Assembly: GCF_001425175.1 (NCBI RefSeq)
Contig: NZ_LMDV01000012.1
Span: 218,335-282,334, forward strand
Direction: 5' to 3'
Source: Nocardioides sp. Root1257
GTDB lineage: Bacteria > Actinomycetota > Actinomycetes > Propionibacteriales > Nocardioidaceae
DNA length: 64,000 nt
In this document: positions 23,091 through 32,148 of the stretch, in pieces
How the letters are laid out: each line of letters starts with the position of its first letter
How positions within the stretch are numbered: the first letter of the stretch is position 1
Translations under genes and position numbers: made by a program
Notes under the pieces: generated by a model
The model's input: the letters and a program-made list of their open reading frames with translations, nothing else
The model's database searches: none
What the model was told of the DNA's origin: nothing

Positions 23091-24878
23091 GTGCCCGAGA
23101 GCAAGCCGTTGCAGAAGGTCCTGATCGCGAACCGCGGCGAGATCGCGGTCCGCGTCATCCGAGCGTGCAAGGACGCCGGCATCGGCAGCGTCGCCGTGTA
23201 CGCCGAGCCAGACCGGGACGCGCTGTTCGTCCGGATCGCCGACGAGGCGCACTCGCTCGGCGGCGCGACGCCGGCCGACTCCTACCTGGACATCGCCAAG
23301 ATCATCGCGGTCGCCGAGAGGTCCGGCGCCGACTCGGTGCACCCGGGCTACGGGTTCCTCGCGGAGAACGCCGAGTTCGCCCAGGCCGTCATCGACGCCG
23401 GGCTGACCTGGATCGGTCCCCCGCCGGCCGCCATCGAGGCGCTGGGCGACAAGGCCAAGGCGAAGCACATCGCCGTCAAGGCGGACGCCCCGCTCGCGCC
23501 CGGCACCAAGGACCCGCTGAAGGACGCCGACGAGGCCGTGCGGTTCGCGGAGGAGAACGGTCTCCCCATCGCGATCAAGGCCGTCTTCGGCGGCGGCGGC
23601 CGCGGCCTCAAGGTCGCCCGCACCCTCGAGGAGATCCCCGACGCCTTCGAGTCGGCCGTCCGCGAGGCGGTCTCCGCCTTCGGTCGCGGCGAGTGCCTGG
23701 TCGAGAAGTTCCTCGACAAGCCGCGCCACGTCGAGACCCAGTGCCTCGCCGACCAGCACGGCAACGTCGTCGTGGTGTCCACCCGCGACTGCTCGCTGCA
23801 GCGTCGCAACCAGAAGCTCGTGGAGGAGGCGCCCGCGCCGTTCCTCTCCGAGGAGCAGCTCACCGAGCTCTACGAGTCGTCGAAGCGGATCCTCAAGGAG
23901 GCCGGCTACTACGGCGCCGGCACCTGCGAGTTCCTGGTCGCCCAGGACGGCTCGATCTCGTTCCTCGAGGTCAACACCCGCCTCCAGGTCGAGCACTGCG
24001 TCTCCGAGGAGGTCACCGGCATCGACCTGGTCCGCGAAATGTTCCGGATCGCGGCCGGTGAGGAGCTCGGCTACGGCGACCCGGAGATCCGCGGCCACTC
24101 GATCGAGTACCGCATCAACGCCGAGGACGGCGGCCGCAACTTCATGCCGGCCCCCGGCACCCTCTCCTCGTGGAGCCCGCCGAGCGGCCCCGGCGTCCGC
24201 CTCGACGGCGGCTACGAGAACGGCGAGACCATCCCCGGCTCGTTCGACTCCCTCATCGCCAAGCTGGTCGTCACCGGCCGCGACCGCACGCAGGCGCTGG
24301 AGCGCTCGCGCCGGGCCCTGGACGAGTTCGTCGTCGACGGCATGCCGACCGTCATCCCCTTCCACCAGGCGGTCGTGCGCGACCCGGCGTACGTCGGCCC
24401 CTCGAACCCGACCGGCGAGGGCTCGTTCGACGTCTACACGCAGTGGATCGAGACGGACTTCGACAACCAGATCACGCCGTACGGCGGCGAGAGCGCGGAG
24501 GCCGAGGAGGCCGGGGAGCGCCAGACCGTGGTCGTCGAGGTCGGCGGCAAGCGGCTCGAGGTCGTCATCCCCGGCGGTCTGGGCGGCCTCGCCGCGGGTC
24601 CGGCAGCGGGCGCGAAGAAGGCCAAGCGCGCCGGCGGCAAGAAGGCCGGCGCCAAGGTCAGCGGCGACGCCGTGGCCAGCCCGATGCAGGGCACCGTCGT
24701 CAAGGTCGTCGTCGAGGAGGGCCAGGAGGTCGCCGAGGGCGACACCATCGTGGTCATCGAGGCGATGAAGATGGAGCAGCCGCTCAAGGCCCACAAGGCC
24801 GGCACCGTCACCGGCCTGCAGGCCGAGGTCGGCGCCACCATCGGCAACGGCGCGGTCGTCTGCGAGATCAAGGACTGA
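23091..24878 (+). CDS. accA: Acyl-CoA carboxylase alpha subunit (biotin carboxylase + biotin carrier)
   Basis: AccA3-type fusion of a biotin carboxylase and the biotin carboxyl carrier. The 595-aa protein starts at GTG 23091 with AGGAGG 5 bp ahead. It opens KVLIANRGEIAVRVIRACKD, then has the ATP-grasp IKAVFGGGGRGLKVA, FLEVNTRLQVEHCVSE with the metal glutamates and catalytic Arg region, and ends in a biotinyl domain with EAMKMEQ, where K560 is the biotinylated lysine. A lysine/alanine-rich linker (about 505-525) joins the two. It partners the accD/epsilon gene products at 5345-7179. A strong hairpin follows. Confidence 0.95.
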   Translation: MPESKPLQKVLIANRGEIAVRVIRACKDAGIGSVAVYAEPDRDALFVRIADEAHSLGGATPADSYLDIAKIIAVAERSGADSVHPGYGFLAENAEFAQAVIDAGLTWIGPPPAAIEALGDKAKAKHIAVKADAPLAPGTKDPLKDADEAVRFAEENGLPIAIKAVFGGGGRGLKVARTLEEIPDAFESAVREAVSAFGRGECLVEKFLDKPRHVETQCLADQHGNVVVVSTRDCSLQRRNQKLVEEAPAPFLSEEQLTELYESSKRILKEAGYYGAGTCEFLVAQDGSISFLEVNTRLQVEHCVSEEVTGIDLVREMFRIAAGEELGYGDPEIRGHSIEYRINAEDGGRNFMPAPGTLSSWSPPSGPGVRLDGGYENGETIPGSFDSLIAKLVVTGRDRTQALERSRRALDEFVVDGMPTVIPFHQAVVRDPAYVGPSNPTGEGSFDVYTQWIETDFDNQITPYGGESAEAEEAGERQTVVVEVGGKRLEVVIPGGLGGLAAGPAAGAKKAKRAGGKKAGAKVSGDAVASPMQGTVVKVVVEEGQEVAEGDTIVVIEAMKMEQPLKAHKAGTVTGLQAEVGATIGNGAVVCEIKD

Positions 24879-24890
24879 CAGACGCACGTA

Positions 24891-24928
24891 CGACGACGGC
24901 CCCCGGGATGTCCCGGGGGCCGTCGTCG
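24891..24928. terminator. Strong hairpin terminator between accA and the FtsX permease gene
   Basis: A perfect 18-bp stem (24891-24908 with 24911-24928), rich in GGCCCCCGGGA and closing on a two-base centre, lies in the 58-bp convergent gap. It is symmetrical, so it may stop transcription from both sides. No strong U-tract follows, which is usual in actinobacteria. Confidence 0.85.
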
Positions 24929-24936
24929 TCGACAGC

Positions 24937-27483
24937 TCAGTCGGTGACCACCGCCTTCAGCACGTCCACCTTGGCGGCGGACCGGGCGGGACCGACTGCG
25001 GCGAGCACGCCCGCCGCGGCGGCGACGGCCAGGTAGACCACGATCTGCGCGACCGGGACCGAGACCGACTTGATGCCCTCGTCCTTGAGGACCTGGGAGA
25101 GCGCCAGACCGATGCCGGTGCCGAGGACCGCACCGCTCACCGCGCCGATCAGCGAGATGACGGCGGACTCCCACCGGACCATCGCCCGGACCTGGCCGCG
25201 GGTCATGCCGACCGCACGCAGGAGGCCGAGCTCCCGGGTGCGCTCGAAGACCGACAGGGCCAGGGTGTTGACGATGCCCAGCAGGGCGATCACGACGGCC
25301 AGGGCCAGCATCACGGTGACGAAGGTCAGCAGGCCGTCGATGAACCCGGTGGCGACCTTCTGGTAGCCCTCCTTGTCGAGCACCTGGGCGTCCGGGTGGT
25401 CGGCCAGGGCCGCGTCGATCGCGTCCTGGACCTGCCCCACGTCGGCACCCTGGTCGACGGTGACCAGCGCCGACGACACCAGCTGCGCCCCGGCGAAGGC
25501 GTTCTGCTCGGCCACGCTGATGACGTAGTCGTCGCCGATCCAGCCCTTGGCGTCGTACACCCCGACGATCCGGAGCGTGTGGTCGCCGCTCTGCGCGAAC
25601 TGGGCCGGGACGGTGTCGCCCAGCGTCCAGCCGTGCGCGGTCGCTGCCGACCTCGACACCACCACGCCGTCCTTGCCGAGGTCCGCGAAGGAGCCCTGCG
25701 AGACGTCGAGGTTCATGACGTCGTCGGCGTTGCTCGGGTCGACGGCCGAGTAGCTCGACGGCCCACCGGCGAAGCGCGCCTCACCCCAGCCGTTGGCCGA
25801 GACCTCGGCGACCCCGTCGACCGCCTTGACGGCCTCCACGGCGGCCGGGCTGAAGCCCGGTGCCTGGGTGCTCGTCGTGGCGACGTACAGGTCCGCGTCG
25901 GTCCGGTCGTCGAGCACGTCACCGAAGGACGTCTTCAGGGACGAGGCGAACACGCCCATGCTGACGACCAGGGTCAGGCCGATCATCAGGGCAGCGGCGG
26001 TGGCGGAGGTACGACGCGGGTTGCGCGTCGCGTTCTGCCGGGCCAGCTCGCCGGGCATGCCGCGCAGCTTGAGCGGAGCAGCGATGGCGGCGGCCAGCGG
26101 TCGCACCGCGAGCGGCAGGGTGACCAGGACGCCGATCATCAGGGCCAGGAGACCCAGGCCGAACACCTTGAACGACGCGCCGCCGTACAGCGACCAGAGC
26201 ATGGCCCCGGCGCCGGCCGCGGCGACGACGATGCCGACCACGGCCCGGACCACGGACGGCCTCTCCGCGCCAGGAGTCGACTCGCGCAGCGCCTCGATCG
26301 GCAGCACCTTGGTCGCGCGGCGGGCCGGCACCAGGGCCGCGACCACCGTGACGCCGGTGCCGACCAGGAGCGAGGCCCAGATCGCCGAGGACGGGACCTG
26401 CAGCGCGGTGAACGGCAGGGCGAGCCCGACGCCGTCCATCAGCATCTTCAGCCCCTTGGCGACCAGGACGCCGAGCCCGATGCCGGCCGCGGACGCGGCC
26501 AGGCCGAGGACCAGCGCCTCGAGCAGGAGGTTGCCGAGGACCTGGCGGCGGCGGGCGCCCAGCGCCCGGAGCAGCGCGATCTCCCGGGACCGCTGGGTCA
26601 CGGTCATCGTGAAGGTGTTCCAGATGATGAAGGAGCCGACGAACAGGGCGATCGCGGCGAAGATCCCGAACAGGATGCCCACGATCTTGAAGTTCGCCTT
26701 GGTCGCGTCGGCGTTCTCCTGGGCGACGGCGGCGCCGGTGACGGCCTCGGTGCCCGCAGGGATCACCTCGGACAGCCGGTCGGCGAGCTCCTGCTGGGAG
26801 ACGCCCGGGTCGGCGCTGACGTCGATGGCGTCGAACTCGCCCGGCGAGCCGAGCACCTGCTGGGCGGTCGCGGTGTCGAAGTACGCCGACGTCGTGCCGC
26901 CGAGATCCTTGATCCCGTCGCCGTAGCCGACGGTGCCGACCACGGTGAACTCCTGGGTCGGGCCCTGGAACAGCACCTTGATGGTGGAGCCGAGCGCGAT
27001 GTCGTGGTCCTCGGCGCTGGTGGCGTCGATGGCGACCTCGTGCGCGCCGTGCGGCTCGTGGCCGGACAGCAGCTCGACCTGGCCGCGCAGCGCCTCGTCG
27101 GCGGGCATGGAGTACCCGTTCGTCGGTGCGCCGCCGTTGGTGGTGATCGCGCGTCCGTCGTTGTCGGTCAGCAGGGCGTAGCCGCTGACCGAGCCGGCGG
27201 CGGCGCGGACGCCGTCGACGCCCCGGACCTGGTCGAGGACATCGGCAGAGATCGGTCCCCGGTCGGTGCCGACGCCCTCGGAGGAGGTGTACGGCGCGTG
27301 CGTGCGCACGACCGCGTCGGTGCCGGAGGAGATCTTGCCGAACAGCATGTCGAAGGCGATCCCCATCGTGTTCGTGAGGATCAGGGTGCCGGCGAGCAGC
27401 GCGACGCCCAGGGCGATCGAGGAGGTCGTGAGCAGCAGGCGCAGCTTGTGCGCCAGCATGCCGCGGAGGGTTGCGGTCAACAT
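24937..27483 (-). CDS. ABC transporter permease, MacB/FtsX type with duplicated core
   Basis: An 848-aa membrane protein with two FtsX/MacB-like units. Each has an N-terminal helix followed by a large extracellular loop domain (about 45-245 and 505-690), then three helices. The segments SREIALLRALGARRRQVLGNLLL and RTRELGLLRAVGMTRGQVRAMV are the characteristic coupling helices of this family. It pairs with the ATPase gene 3 bp upstream (27487). Such transporters export peptides or lipids or act as mechanotransmitters, and substrate is unknown. The divergently encoded histidine kinases may sense the same agent. Confidence 0.9.
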   Translation of the reverse strand: MLTATLRGMLAHKLRLLLTTSSIALGVALLAGTLILTNTMGIAFDMLFGKISSGTDAVVRTHAPYTSSEGVGTDRGPISADVLDQVRGVDGVRAAAGSVSGYALLTDNDGRAITTNGGAPTNGYSMPADEALRGQVELLSGHEPHGAHEVAIDATSAEDHDIALGSTIKVLFQGPTQEFTVVGTVGYGDGIKDLGGTTSAYFDTATAQQVLGSPGEFDAIDVSADPGVSQQELADRLSEVIPAGTEAVTGAAVAQENADATKANFKIVGILFGIFAAIALFVGSFIIWNTFTMTVTQRSREIALLRALGARRRQVLGNLLLEALVLGLAASAAGIGLGVLVAKGLKMLMDGVGLALPFTALQVPSSAIWASLLVGTGVTVVAALVPARRATKVLPIEALRESTPGAERPSVVRAVVGIVVAAAGAGAMLWSLYGGASFKVFGLGLLALMIGVLVTLPLAVRPLAAAIAAPLKLRGMPGELARQNATRNPRRTSATAAALMIGLTLVVSMGVFASSLKTSFGDVLDDRTDADLYVATTSTQAPGFSPAAVEAVKAVDGVAEVSANGWGEARFAGGPSSYSAVDPSNADDVMNLDVSQGSFADLGKDGVVVSRSAATAHGWTLGDTVPAQFAQSGDHTLRIVGVYDAKGWIGDDYVISVAEQNAFAGAQLVSSALVTVDQGADVGQVQDAIDAALADHPDAQVLDKEGYQKVATGFIDGLLTFVTVMLALAVVIALLGIVNTLALSVFERTRELGLLRAVGMTRGQVRAMVRWESAVISLIGAVSGAVLGTGIGLALSQVLKDEGIKSVSVPVAQIVVYLAVAAAAGVLAAVGPARSAAKVDVLKAVVTD

Positions 27484-27486
27484 CGG

Positions 27487-28269
27487 TCAGTCCCCCAGGT
27501 GCTTGAGCTGGTCGAGAACGGCATCGGCCGACGGCGCGAACATCTCGTCGACGACGTGGCCGTCGGCGAGGAAGAGCACGCGATCGGCGTAGCAGGCCGC
27601 CGCCGGGTCGTGGGTGACCATGACGACGGTCTGGCCGAGGTCGTCGACGGCGGTGCGCAGGAAGCGGAGCAGCTCGGTCCCGGACCGGGAGTCCAGCGCG
27701 CCCGTCGGCTCGTCGGCGAAGACGATCTCGGGGCGCGAGGCCAGGGCCCGGGCCGCGGCGACGCGCTGCTGCTGGCCGCCGGACAGCTCCGAGGGACGGT
27801 GGCCGAGCCGGCCGGCGAGGCCGACCGTCTCGACGATCGAGGCCACCCAGTGCGGGTCCGGCTTGCGTCCGGCGATCTTCATCGGCAGCACGATGTTCTC
27901 CGCGGCCGTCATCGTCGGCAGCAGGTTGAACGACTGGAAGATGAAGCCGATCCGGTCGCGGCGCAGGGTGGTGAGCGCCTTGTCCCGGAGCGAGGTGATC
28001 TCGGTGTCGCCGAGGTGCACCGTCCCCGAGGTCGGCCGGTCGAGGCCCGCGAGGAGGTGGAGCAGCGTCGACTTGCCGGAGCCGGACGGGCCCATGATCG
28101 CGGTGAAGCGACCTCGGTCCAGCTCGACACTGACGTCGTCGAGCGCGGCGACGGTCGCCTCGCCCACGCCGTACACCTTCGTGAGGTGCTCGGCGCGGGC
28201 GGCGATGCTGGCACCGACGGCCGCGCCGGGGTGGCCGGGGATGGTCGTGGCGGTGATGGTGGGGGTCAT
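27487..28269 (-). CDS. ABC transporter ATP-binding protein (MacB/LolD type)
   Basis: A 260-aa nucleotide-binding subunit: Walker A GPSGSGKST, Q-loop FIFQSFNLLP, signature LSGGQQQR, Walker B EIVFADEPTGALDS, and H-loop VMVTHDP. A start at ATG 28269 with AGGAGA 9 bp upstream gives a normal N terminus; the longer upstream frame has no supporting site. It belongs to the permease directly downstream. The 206-bp region ahead of it (to 28475) is shared with the divergent kinase gene and shows no clear operator. Confidence 0.92.
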   Translation of the reverse strand: MTPTITATTIPGHPGAAVGASIAARAEHLTKVYGVGEATVAALDDVSVELDRGRFTAIMGPSGSGKSTLLHLLAGLDRPTSGTVHLGDTEITSLRDKALTTLRRDRIGFIFQSFNLLPTMTAAENIVLPMKIAGRKPDPHWVASIVETVGLAGRLGHRPSELSGGQQQRVAAARALASRPEIVFADEPTGALDSRSGTELLRFLRTAVDDLGQTVVMVTHDPAAACYADRVLFLADGHVVDEMFAPSADAVLDQLKHLGD

Positions 28270-28475
28270 GGTGGTGGTTCTCCTTGTCGTGTCGCCCGCC
28301 GGTCGGAGGGCGTAGGACGAGCACACCGCTCCGAGGTGCCCCGACGGGATGGGGCTGGGCGCCGGGCCGGGGGCGCTGACCGCGCGCTGCGGGGGGCTGT
28401 GCGTGCGGCTTTCCCCACCCCCGGAGTTCGGTTTCCTCCCTCCCCGGCGAGCGCGGACGCGCGCACACTGCTGGC

Positions 28476-29777
28476 ATGAGCGCGATTCGCCCCGGTCAGA
28501 GGTGGCGCCGGCACACCCGGCGCGAGCTGCTCGCGGCCGCCCTGGTCGGCGCCGGGCTGACCGCCTTCGTCGTGCTCACCTACGTGGTGGTCGTCCTCGG
28601 CGGCGGTGTCCTCCTCGGGAGGACGTCCTCGCCGAGCCTCGCGCTGTCCGTCCTGGCGACCGCGGTCGTCGCGGTCGCCTTCGACCCCGTGCAGCGGCGA
28701 CTGGAGCGCTGGACGACCCGGACCGTGCTCGGTGGCCGCGCCTCGCCGTACGACGTGGTGCGCAGGTTCACGACCACGCTGGCCGACCAGCACCCCGACA
28801 GCGAGCTGCCGGAGCGGCTGGCGCGCGTGCTGCGGGACGGGACGGGCGCCGAGTCCGCGCAGGTGTGGGTCGACATGGTGGACCGCGGCGTCCTCGCGGC
28901 CACCTGGCCGCCCGGCCACGTCGTCGGCCCGGGCGCCCACGCCCGCCGGATGCCGGTGCGGCACGGTGGCGACGACCTGGGGGCGCTCGTCGTCTTCCAT
29001 CCGCCGGACGTCACCCTCACGACGGTCGAGGAGCGACTCTTCGCCGGGCTCGCCGACCAGGCCGCCCTGGTGCTGCGCGGAGCGCGACTGCGCGCCGAGC
29101 TCCAGGACCGGCTCGACCAGCTCTCGACCCGCGCCGAGGAGCTGCGGGTCTCCCGCGAGCGGCTGGTCGACGCCCACGACGCCGAGCGCCGGAGGCTGGA
29201 GCGCGACATCCACGACGGCGCCCAGCAGCACCTCGTCGCGCTCGCGGTCAACCTGCGCCTGGCGGGCACGCTCGCGACGAGGTCGCCGGAGCGTGCGGCG
29301 ACCCTGCTCGCCGAGCAGGAGCAGGCCGCCGTGGATGCCCTGGAGACGCTGGTGCGGCTGGCCCGCGGCATCTTCCCGCCCGGGCTCGAGGAGGGCGGGG
29401 TCGCCGGGGCGCTCCGGGCCGCACTCGGCGCCGACCCCGCGGTCGAGCTGGTCGCGACCGGCGTCCGCCGCTACCCGTCGCCGGTCGAGGCGACGGCGTA
29501 CTTCTGCTGCCTCGAGGCCGTGCAGAACGTGGTCAAGCACGCGGCGGCCTCGACCACCCGGGTCGAGCTGATCGGGACGCCGGAGGTGCTCGAGCTCAGC
29601 GTCGTCGACGACGGACGCGGGTTCGACTCCGCGGCCGTGAGCGGGTCGGGCCTGACCAACATGCGCGAGCGGGTGGAGTCCGTGGGCGGCCGGCTCGTGG
29701 TGGTCTCCGCACCCGGGCGCGGCACGCGCGTGCACGTCCTGCTGCCGGCGACCCTGCCCAGCCGGTCGGCGGTGTGA
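28476..29777 (+). CDS. Sensor histidine kinase, NarL/DesK (HisKA_3) type
   Basis: The 433-aa protein has two N-terminal helices (about 19-47 and 54-68), a GAF-like middle domain (about 90-205), a coiled-coil linker, the HisKA_3 box RRRLERDIHDGAQQHLVAL with phospho-acceptor H246, and an HATPase domain with EAVQNVVKHA (N box), DDGRGFD (G1) and SGLTNMRERV (G2). It appears complete and active. The pseudokinase gene starts one base after its stop, so the two are made together. The likely partner is the LuxR-type regulator at 32149. Confidence 0.93.
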   Translation: MSAIRPGQRWRRHTRRELLAAALVGAGLTAFVVLTYVVVVLGGGVLLGRTSSPSLALSVLATAVVAVAFDPVQRRLERWTTRTVLGGRASPYDVVRRFTTTLADQHPDSELPERLARVLRDGTGAESAQVWVDMVDRGVLAATWPPGHVVGPGAHARRMPVRHGGDDLGALVVFHPPDVTLTTVEERLFAGLADQAALVLRGARLRAELQDRLDQLSTRAEELRVSRERLVDAHDAERRRLERDIHDGAQQHLVALAVNLRLAGTLATRSPERAATLLAEQEQAAVDALETLVRLARGIFPPGLEEGGVAGALRAALGADPAVELVATGVRRYPSPVEATAYFCCLEAVQNVVKHAAASTTRVELIGTPEVLELSVVDDGRGFDSAAVSGSGLTNMRERVESVGGRLVVVSAPGRGTRVHVLLPATLPSRSAV

Positions 29778-29778
29778 C

Positions 29779-31794
29779 GTGGACGCCGCCCGCGTCACCC
29801 GCGCCCTCGCGTGGACCACGGTCGTGCTGGCGGTGGCCGACGTGGTCGTGGCGGCCCAGGCCGTCCCGCTCACCTCCGAGACCGCGATCGCCGTGCACGG
29901 GTTCCCCTTCGTCGAGCTCGCGGTGGTCGGCTCCGCCGTGCTGGGCGCGCTGATCGTCGCCCGCTACCCGCGCCACCTGATCGGGTGGCTGCTGACCATC
30001 GTGGGGGTGACGGGTGCGGTCTCGCTCGTGACCGAGGCGTACGCCTTCTGGGTCCAGGAGAACGACGGGCCGGGCCCGGCCGCACTCGGCGACATCGCCG
30101 CCTGGCTCTCGACCCTCACCGGCGGCCAGGTGTCGATCGCCGGCCTGGCCCTGATGTTCCTGCTCGCGCCGGACGGCCACCTGCTCTCGCGCCGCTGGAG
30201 GTACGCCGCCTGGGTCATCGTCGTCGGCGCGGCGCTGTGCCTCCTCGCCGTCCTCACCATGTCGCCGATCGGCTACCACCTGCTCACCGACGAGGCGCAG
30301 ATGGGGCCGACGCGTCGCCTCGCGCTCTCCGTCGGCTTCCTGGCGATCATCGCCGGGCTCATCGCGTCCGTCGCCTCGATGCTGGTGCGGTGGCGCCGCA
30401 GCAGCGGCGACCAGCGCCGCGCGCTCCGGCTGATCGCGCTCGCCGCCGCGTTCCCGGCCATCGGCGTGGTCTGCCTGCTGGTGGTGCAGAGCCTCAACGG
30501 CGATCGCCAGACCTGGGCCGCGGCGCTGCCGCTCTTCGTGTCGTACTTCCTGATGCCGGTCCTGTTCGCGGTCGCCGCCCTGCGGCACCGGCTCTACGAG
30601 CTCGACGTCATCATCAACCGCACCGCCGTGGTGGTCGCGGGCGTGGTGTTCGCGGCGGTCGGCTACACGGCGGTGGTCGTCACGCTCGGCCGGGTGGTGG
30701 AGGGCACCGGACGCGGCTTCTGGCTGTCGCTGGTCGGCACGGCGGTCGTCGCGCTCGCCTTCCAGCCGCTGCGCCGCGGCGTGGTCCGGCTGGCGAACCG
30801 GCTCGCCTACGGGCAGCGGGCGCAGCCGTACGAGGCCCTCGCCGACTTCAGCCGGCGGCTGGCCGCGGCACCACCACCGGGCGCCCTGATGCCGGCCGTC
30901 GCCGAGACAGCGGGCCGGGCGGTGTCGGCGCCCGGCGCGGTCGCCTGGCTCGACGTACCGGGCGGGGAGCCGCTGACCGGCACGTGGGGCGACGGCACCG
31001 CGGGGTGGGGCCACACGATCCCGGTGCGCCTCGACGGCCGCGTCCTCGGGACCATCGGCGTCGCGCTCCCCCGCGGCCGGGACCTCGGCGACGCCGACCG
31101 GCGGCTGCTGGAGGCCGTCGCCCAGCAGGCCGCGGTCGCGTTCGGCAACACCGTGCTCGCCGGACAGCTCGCGGCCCACGTCGACGAGCTCGAGCACACC
31201 ACCCACCGGCTCACCCGGTCGCGGCTCCGGCTGGTCGAGGCGGACGACGCGGCGCGCCGGAGCCTGGAGGCGACCATCGGCCGGGAGGTGCTCCCCCTCA
31301 TCGCAGACCTGCCGACCCGGATCGCGGCGGTGCGCACCGACGTCGCGACCGGGGGCGCCGCGACGGGCATCGACGGGCTGGTCACCGACACCAACCGGGC
31401 GCTCGAGGGGCTGCGTGAGCTGAGCCGCGGCGTCTTCCCCTCCCAGCTGGCCCGGGCTGGTCTGGAGCCGGCCCTGCGGACGACGCTGGCGCGGACCGAC
31501 CGCGCGCCGGCGCTGAGCGTCGACGGCGTGGCCGGGCTCCGGTTCTCGCCGCGGGTCGAGGCGGCGCTGTACTTCTGCTGCGCGGAGGCGGCGCGGCGGG
31601 GCGGCAGCGCGCTGCAGCTCGGTCTCGACGGCGACGAGGTGCGGCTCCGGGTCGAGGGCCTGGACACCGGCGGGCTCGACCTCGAGGCGATCGCCGACCG
31701 GGTGGGTGCGGCCGGTGGGACAGCGACGGCGGAGGACGGTGTCCTCCTCGTGTCGGTCCCGGCGTCACCCGCGGGCGTCGCTCCACGCGGCTGA
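29779..31794 (+). CDS. Degenerate histidine kinase (pseudokinase) with multi-helix membrane sensor
   Basis: A 671-aa protein beginning GTG 29779. The first 340 residues hold about eight or nine hydrophobic helices, followed by a GAF-like region (about 355-460), then a region alignable with HisKA_3. There the phospho-acceptor histidine is missing: LEATIGREVLP carries G501 where the partner kinase has His in LERDIHDGAQQ. The ATPase N box is also lost (CCAEAARRGG instead of CLEAVQNVVKHA) and the G1/G2 loops are not recognisable. It should neither bind ATP normally nor transfer phosphate. A role as receptor or modulator of the adjacent kinase is an inference. Confidence 0.88.
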   Translation: MDAARVTRALAWTTVVLAVADVVVAAQAVPLTSETAIAVHGFPFVELAVVGSAVLGALIVARYPRHLIGWLLTIVGVTGAVSLVTEAYAFWVQENDGPGPAALGDIAAWLSTLTGGQVSIAGLALMFLLAPDGHLLSRRWRYAAWVIVVGAALCLLAVLTMSPIGYHLLTDEAQMGPTRRLALSVGFLAIIAGLIASVASMLVRWRRSSGDQRRALRLIALAAAFPAIGVVCLLVVQSLNGDRQTWAAALPLFVSYFLMPVLFAVAALRHRLYELDVIINRTAVVVAGVVFAAVGYTAVVVTLGRVVEGTGRGFWLSLVGTAVVALAFQPLRRGVVRLANRLAYGQRAQPYEALADFSRRLAAAPPPGALMPAVAETAGRAVSAPGAVAWLDVPGGEPLTGTWGDGTAGWGHTIPVRLDGRVLGTIGVALPRGRDLGDADRRLLEAVAQQAAVAFGNTVLAGQLAAHVDELEHTTHRLTRSRLRLVEADDAARRSLEATIGREVLPLIADLPTRIAAVRTDVATGGAATGIDGLVTDTNRALEGLRELSRGVFPSQLARAGLEPALRTTLARTDRAPALSVDGVAGLRFSPRVEAALYFCCAEAARRGGSALQLGLDGDEVRLRVEGLDTGGLDLEAIADRVGAAGGTATAEDGVLLVSVPASPAGVAPRG

Positions 31795-32130
31795 GAGCCG
31801 GTCCGGCCCGAGGTCGGCCTTCGCGATGTACGCCGCAGCGCCGCTGCCCGCCAGGTCCACCTGGTCGGCGTCGTAGGTCGAGAGCAGCACCACCACGGGT
31901 CCGTCCGGGTCGGCGGTCAGGCGCTGCGCGGCCTCGATGCCGTCCATCCCCGGCAGGTTGACGTCCATCAGCACGAGGTCGGGCCGCTGCTCCGTCACGG
32001 CGACCAGCGACTCCTCGCCGGTGGTGGCCGTCCCGACGACGGCGAAGCCGTCGGTCGCCGCGACGACCGAGGCCATCGCCCGCCGGTAGGGCTCCTGGTC
32101 GTCGACGATCAGCACCCGGACGTCGGCCAC
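31765..32130 (-). CDS. Single-domain response regulator (receiver only)
   Basis: A 121-aa receiver with no output domain: VLIVDDQEPYRRAM with the acidic pair, phospho-acceptor Asp in DLVLMDVNLPGMDG, conserved Ser in VVLLSTYD and Lys in AYIAKADLG. The last 30 bp overlap the 3' end of the pseudokinase gene on the other strand. It would act as a phosphate sink or a protein-contact switch. It sits 18 bp downstream of the LuxR-type regulator and on its transcript. Confidence 0.88.
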   Translation of the reverse strand: MADVRVLIVDDQEPYRRAMASVVAATDGFAVVGTATTGEESLVAVTEQRPDLVLMDVNLPGMDGIEAAQRLTADPDGPVVVLLSTYDADQVDLAGSGAAAYIAKADLGPDRLSAAWSDARG

Positions 32131-32148
32131 GGCGTCAGCTCCTCCCCC

